DNA of 64,000 bases from Portevinia maculata (taxonomy: Eukaryota; Arthropoda; Insecta; Diptera; Syrphidae): assembly GCA_949715645.1 (NCBI GenBank), contig OX454525.1:322534334-322598333 (forward strand). The letters run 5' to 3'. The notes beneath the pieces were generated by a model. That model searched no databases. It saw nothing but the letters and a program-made list of their open reading frames with translations, and was not told the DNA's origin. Shown here in pieces: positions 61,711 to 64,000 of the stretch. The translations under genes were made by a program, and so were the position numbers. Position 1 is the first letter of the stretch. Each line of letters opens with the position of its first letter.

Positions 61711-63679
61711 ATGGAAGGATTGGACGAAGTGGATCTATTGTACCAAACGCGATCGCGTCTCGACTCAACATTTTATGAACGGGTTGCGGAGGCATTAGCT
61801 AGTGATTTAGAGCGATCACGGGCTGCAGAAATAGAAGAAGATACTAACCCTTGTGAAGATGATGAAGAGGCAGATCCAGATTTCATACCAACTGATGAGG
61901 TTGAATCAGACATTGAGGAAGATCAGGAGTTAGAAATTGAGAGTGAGTATGACAGTGAAGGGGAGGAAAATGATGTACAACCAAATTTTGCACTGCAATC
62001 AGCTGCCGAAAGGCAGCCAGACTGTCTTGAATTGTCTGATGAAGCTCGTTCATGGAACATGTTTGGCAAGGATGGCACTCAATGGAGCAAAATACCGTCA
62101 ATTCCTGGGCGTATACGCAATCACAACATACTGCGTTGTACGGGAGGCCCTATTCAAAAAAATGCGGTTCCAATTGAAGTATTCTCAACATTTTTTACAC
62201 CAAACATAGTTTTTATTATTATAAAGGAAACAAATCGCTATGCTAATGATGCAGTATGCCGATGGAACGCAAATCACCCAGAAGCCAAAAAAAAGATATG
62301 GAAAGAGTTGACGGAAGTTGAATTAAATGCATACATTGGTTTACTAATAGTAGCGGGCGTAAGTCACAATAATACGCAACATGCATTTGTTTTGTGGAAA
62401 ACTGCAAATCTGCCAATTTTCCGAGCAACAATGTCATATCACAGGTTTGCTTTTCTATCTCGATTTATTCGGTTTGATGGGCGCACACGTGCATTTCGTA
62501 CCCAAACTGATAAAGCTGCGCCCATTAGGGACATATGGAACTTCCTAAACGAAAATTTGGGAAGAAACTACCGCCCTTACGATAACATAACAATAGATGA
62601 ACAATTGTTTCCATATCGCGGAAGAACGAAGTTTACCCAATATATACCGTCAAAGCCCGCAAGGTATGGGATAAAAGTATGGTGGGCATGCGATTCCAAA
62701 ACGCATTATCCGTTACACGGAAATATTTATACGGGAAAGGACGTAAATTCTCAAAGGGCTGTGGACCAAGGAGAAAATGAGATGATGCGATTAGCGTCGA
62801 AATACTCTAATTCGGGTCGAACCATTATAGCCGACAATTTTTTTACGACTTTGCAAGGATGTAAGCGGTTGATGAATATTGGTCTAGCTTTTGTTGGTAC
62901 ACTTCGAAGCAATAAAACGTGCATTCCACCTGAAATGAAAAAGATGACTTCACGGCCTATTCATTCAACAGAATTTGGTTTTCATGAAAATAATATTTCA
63001 ATTTGTTCCTATGTGCCAAAAAAGAACAAAGCCGTGATTCTACTTTCAACAATCCACTATGATAATAATGTAGTAGGCGTGTTACAAAAACCGGAAGCGA
63101 TTATATTTTACAACAAGACAAAAAGTGGAGTGGACGCAATGGACCAAATGCTAAGTAAATATTCTACAAAAAGGCGTACAAAAAGATGGACCTTAGCATT
63201 CTTCTATAATATGGTTGACATCATGGCACTAGCTAGTTATACTATTTGCAAAGAAATAAGTAATTTTAAAACCACCGATGCCCGAAGAAACTTTCTTTTC
63301 TCTCTTTCTGAAGATCTAGTCCGTCCACAAATTGAAGCTCGTCGCAACAATCCGCAAGTTATGAAACAATTCTCATCTCGATCGGGAATAGAAGCAATCT
63401 TGGGTAACCAATTACCGGTAAGAAGACTTATCTGCAGAGCTACTTTGTTTCAAAAACTATTTCTAATTTATTTCTTCTTTATAGCCAACATCAGTTCTTG
63501 TTGCAAGTACAAGCGGCGCAAATGTTTTAGAAAAGAAACGAGACTGTCGCTGTTGCATTGTGGTCGACAAAATAAGTCGCAAAACTCGATTTTATTGTGA
63601 AACATGTTCAGAATCTGTATGTCTGCAGCATGCTAAATGCTCATATAAATGTTACAAATGTATTAATAACGAAATATGA
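61711..63679 (+). CDS. piggyBac-type transposase (two exons)
   Basis: It cuts the element out of and inserts it into TTAA sites in the nucleus. I take the first ATG, 61711 (MEGLDEVDLL). Exon 1 is 61711-63417; intron 63418-63484 (GTAAGA..TTTATAG, 67 bp); exon 2 is 63485-63679; 633 residues. Residues 1-90 are acidic. The DDE core follows, with TIDEQLFPYRGR (Asp296), IIADNFF (Asp375) and SGVDAMDQ (Asp475). The spacings of 79 and 100 match those of classical piggyBac (268/346/447). Exon 2 supplies the Cys-rich C-terminal domain (Cys590, 592, 593, 607, 610, 615, His618, Cys621, 625, 628) known in the family to bind DNA ends and assist nuclear import. Reading through the intron instead gives an unrelated 59-residue tail ending at 63600. 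No stop or frameshift is present. An AATAAA lies at 63749-63754. Confidence 0.95.
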
Positions 63680-63894
63680 AGATTTCTATTTATTATAATA
63701 TTTCACTTCATGTATTTAATCTCTACCATAAGTTATTTTTTTGCGTAAAATAAAACATAAATGTTTCTGTTAAAGCACGAACAAATACTTTTTTATTCAA
63801 TATAATAATCAAACATACCTAAGAACTCGTATCTGAAACAACTGACACCAAACGAATTCATACTTCTTCCATACGGACACTAACAATTATATAG

Positions 63895-63954
63895 GGGTCT
63901 GGCCAGACCCTGGTGTTAGCAATGTGAAAAATCAAACTGGTGTCAACATAAGGG
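63895..63954 (-). repeat. right end: terminal repeat, spacer, internal palindrome
   Basis: Read inward: CCCTTATGTTGACACCAG, then about 20-28 bp of spacer, then a second ACACCAG leading into the perfect palindrome GGGTCTGGCCAGACCC (63895-63910). The palindrome thus lies 44 bp from this end, against 17 bp at the left end. Confidence 0.9.
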
Positions 63955-64000
63955 TTAAGAGTCATAGATCATATATAAAAAATTGCAGCTTTCTTGCTCA
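63955..64000 (+). repeat. 131-bp-unit dispersed repeat, copy 6, right part
   Basis: TTAAGAGTCATAGATCATAT, then 'ataaaaaattgcagctttct', continues the unit interrupted at 61269. The corresponding uninterrupted bases in copy 1 are 'gcagttttatgggccaaagatcatatataaaaaatttcagctttct' (split here for length). It runs off the window edge. Confidence 0.9.

Larger units (their letters stand above)
61270..63954 (+). mobile_element. complete piggyBac-like transposon
   Basis: Both flanks are TTAA (61266-61269 and 63955-63958). The left end CCCTTATGTGGACACC and the right end, read inward, CCCTTATGTTGACACC differ at one of 16 positions. Each end has a sub-terminal GGGTCTGNNCAGACCC palindrome. The single gene, on plus, encodes an uninterrupted piggyBac-type transposase with one intron. 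The host repeat resumes exactly after the right TTAA. The 2,685-bp length is normal for the superfamily (classical piggyBac is about 2.4-2.5 kb). It appears structurally complete and possibly active. Confidence 0.97.

Noticed and set aside
1..64000. CRISPR array, operon or riboswitch
   Set aside because: The window is clearly animal DNA; the regular repeat spacing at 1156-1681 is a 131-bp minisatellite without unique spacers.

Overview
The window looks like AT-rich, gene-poor intergenic or intronic DNA of a higher fly (Diptera), possibly a tephritid or relative. I infer this from the mix of mobile-element families (jockey-like and RTE-like LINEs, RNase-H LINEs, BEL/Pao, hAT, Tc1/mariner, PIF/Harbinger, piggyBac), the 67-bp intron in the one intact gene, and a dispersed repeat whose end carries the 'tggctagatcgac' block that I remember as common in drosophilid DNA. 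The species cannot be fixed from the sequence. No host protein-coding exon, rRNA or genuine tRNA gene could be supported. Almost everything recognisable is a mobile element or a relic of one.

Layout. 0.8-5.7 kb: LINE relics on the minus strand, interleaved with two copies of a dispersed repeat (here the '131-bp-unit repeat'). 6.9-9.5 kb: a degenerate hAT element with a perfect 8-bp target duplication, carrying a BEL/Pao integrase fragment. 13.2-14.5 kb: Tc1/Tc3-like and RTE-like relics. 16.0-18.4 kb: a jockey/CR1-like LINE broken by an RNase-H LINE (11-bp target duplication) and by a tRNA-type SINE. 18.4-30 kb: mostly featureless, with small LINE relics. 30.7-32.5 kb: an RNase-H relic, then two concentric inverted-repeat elements enclosing an RTE fragment. 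35-37 kb: LINE and mariner relics. 38.8-41.1 kb: two copies of the 131-bp-unit repeat facing each other. 41.6-46.3 kb: a SINE, a young 5'-truncated LINE with a 15-bp target duplication, and an older LINE. 48.9-53.7 kb: a jockey relic, a PIF/Harbinger element with perfect 17-bp ends split by another LINE, and a mariner-like relic. 57-58.8 kb: an RTE-like LINE split by an RNase-H LINE tail. 60.8-64 kb: another copy of the 131-bp-unit repeat, containing an apparently complete piggyBac-like transposon.

The most interesting item is the piggyBac-like element at 61270-63954. It has TTAA on both sides, 16-bp ends with one mismatch, sub-terminal palindromes with the asymmetric spacing known from classical piggyBac, an unbroken 633-residue transposase with all three catalytic Asp, and a short intron that joins on the C-terminal Cys-rich domain. 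It may be recently active. The rest is a layered record of insertions into insertions, several provable from target duplications that restore a reading frame or repeat unit when the insert is removed. LINE clade names below rest on motif recognition by eye and are approximate.
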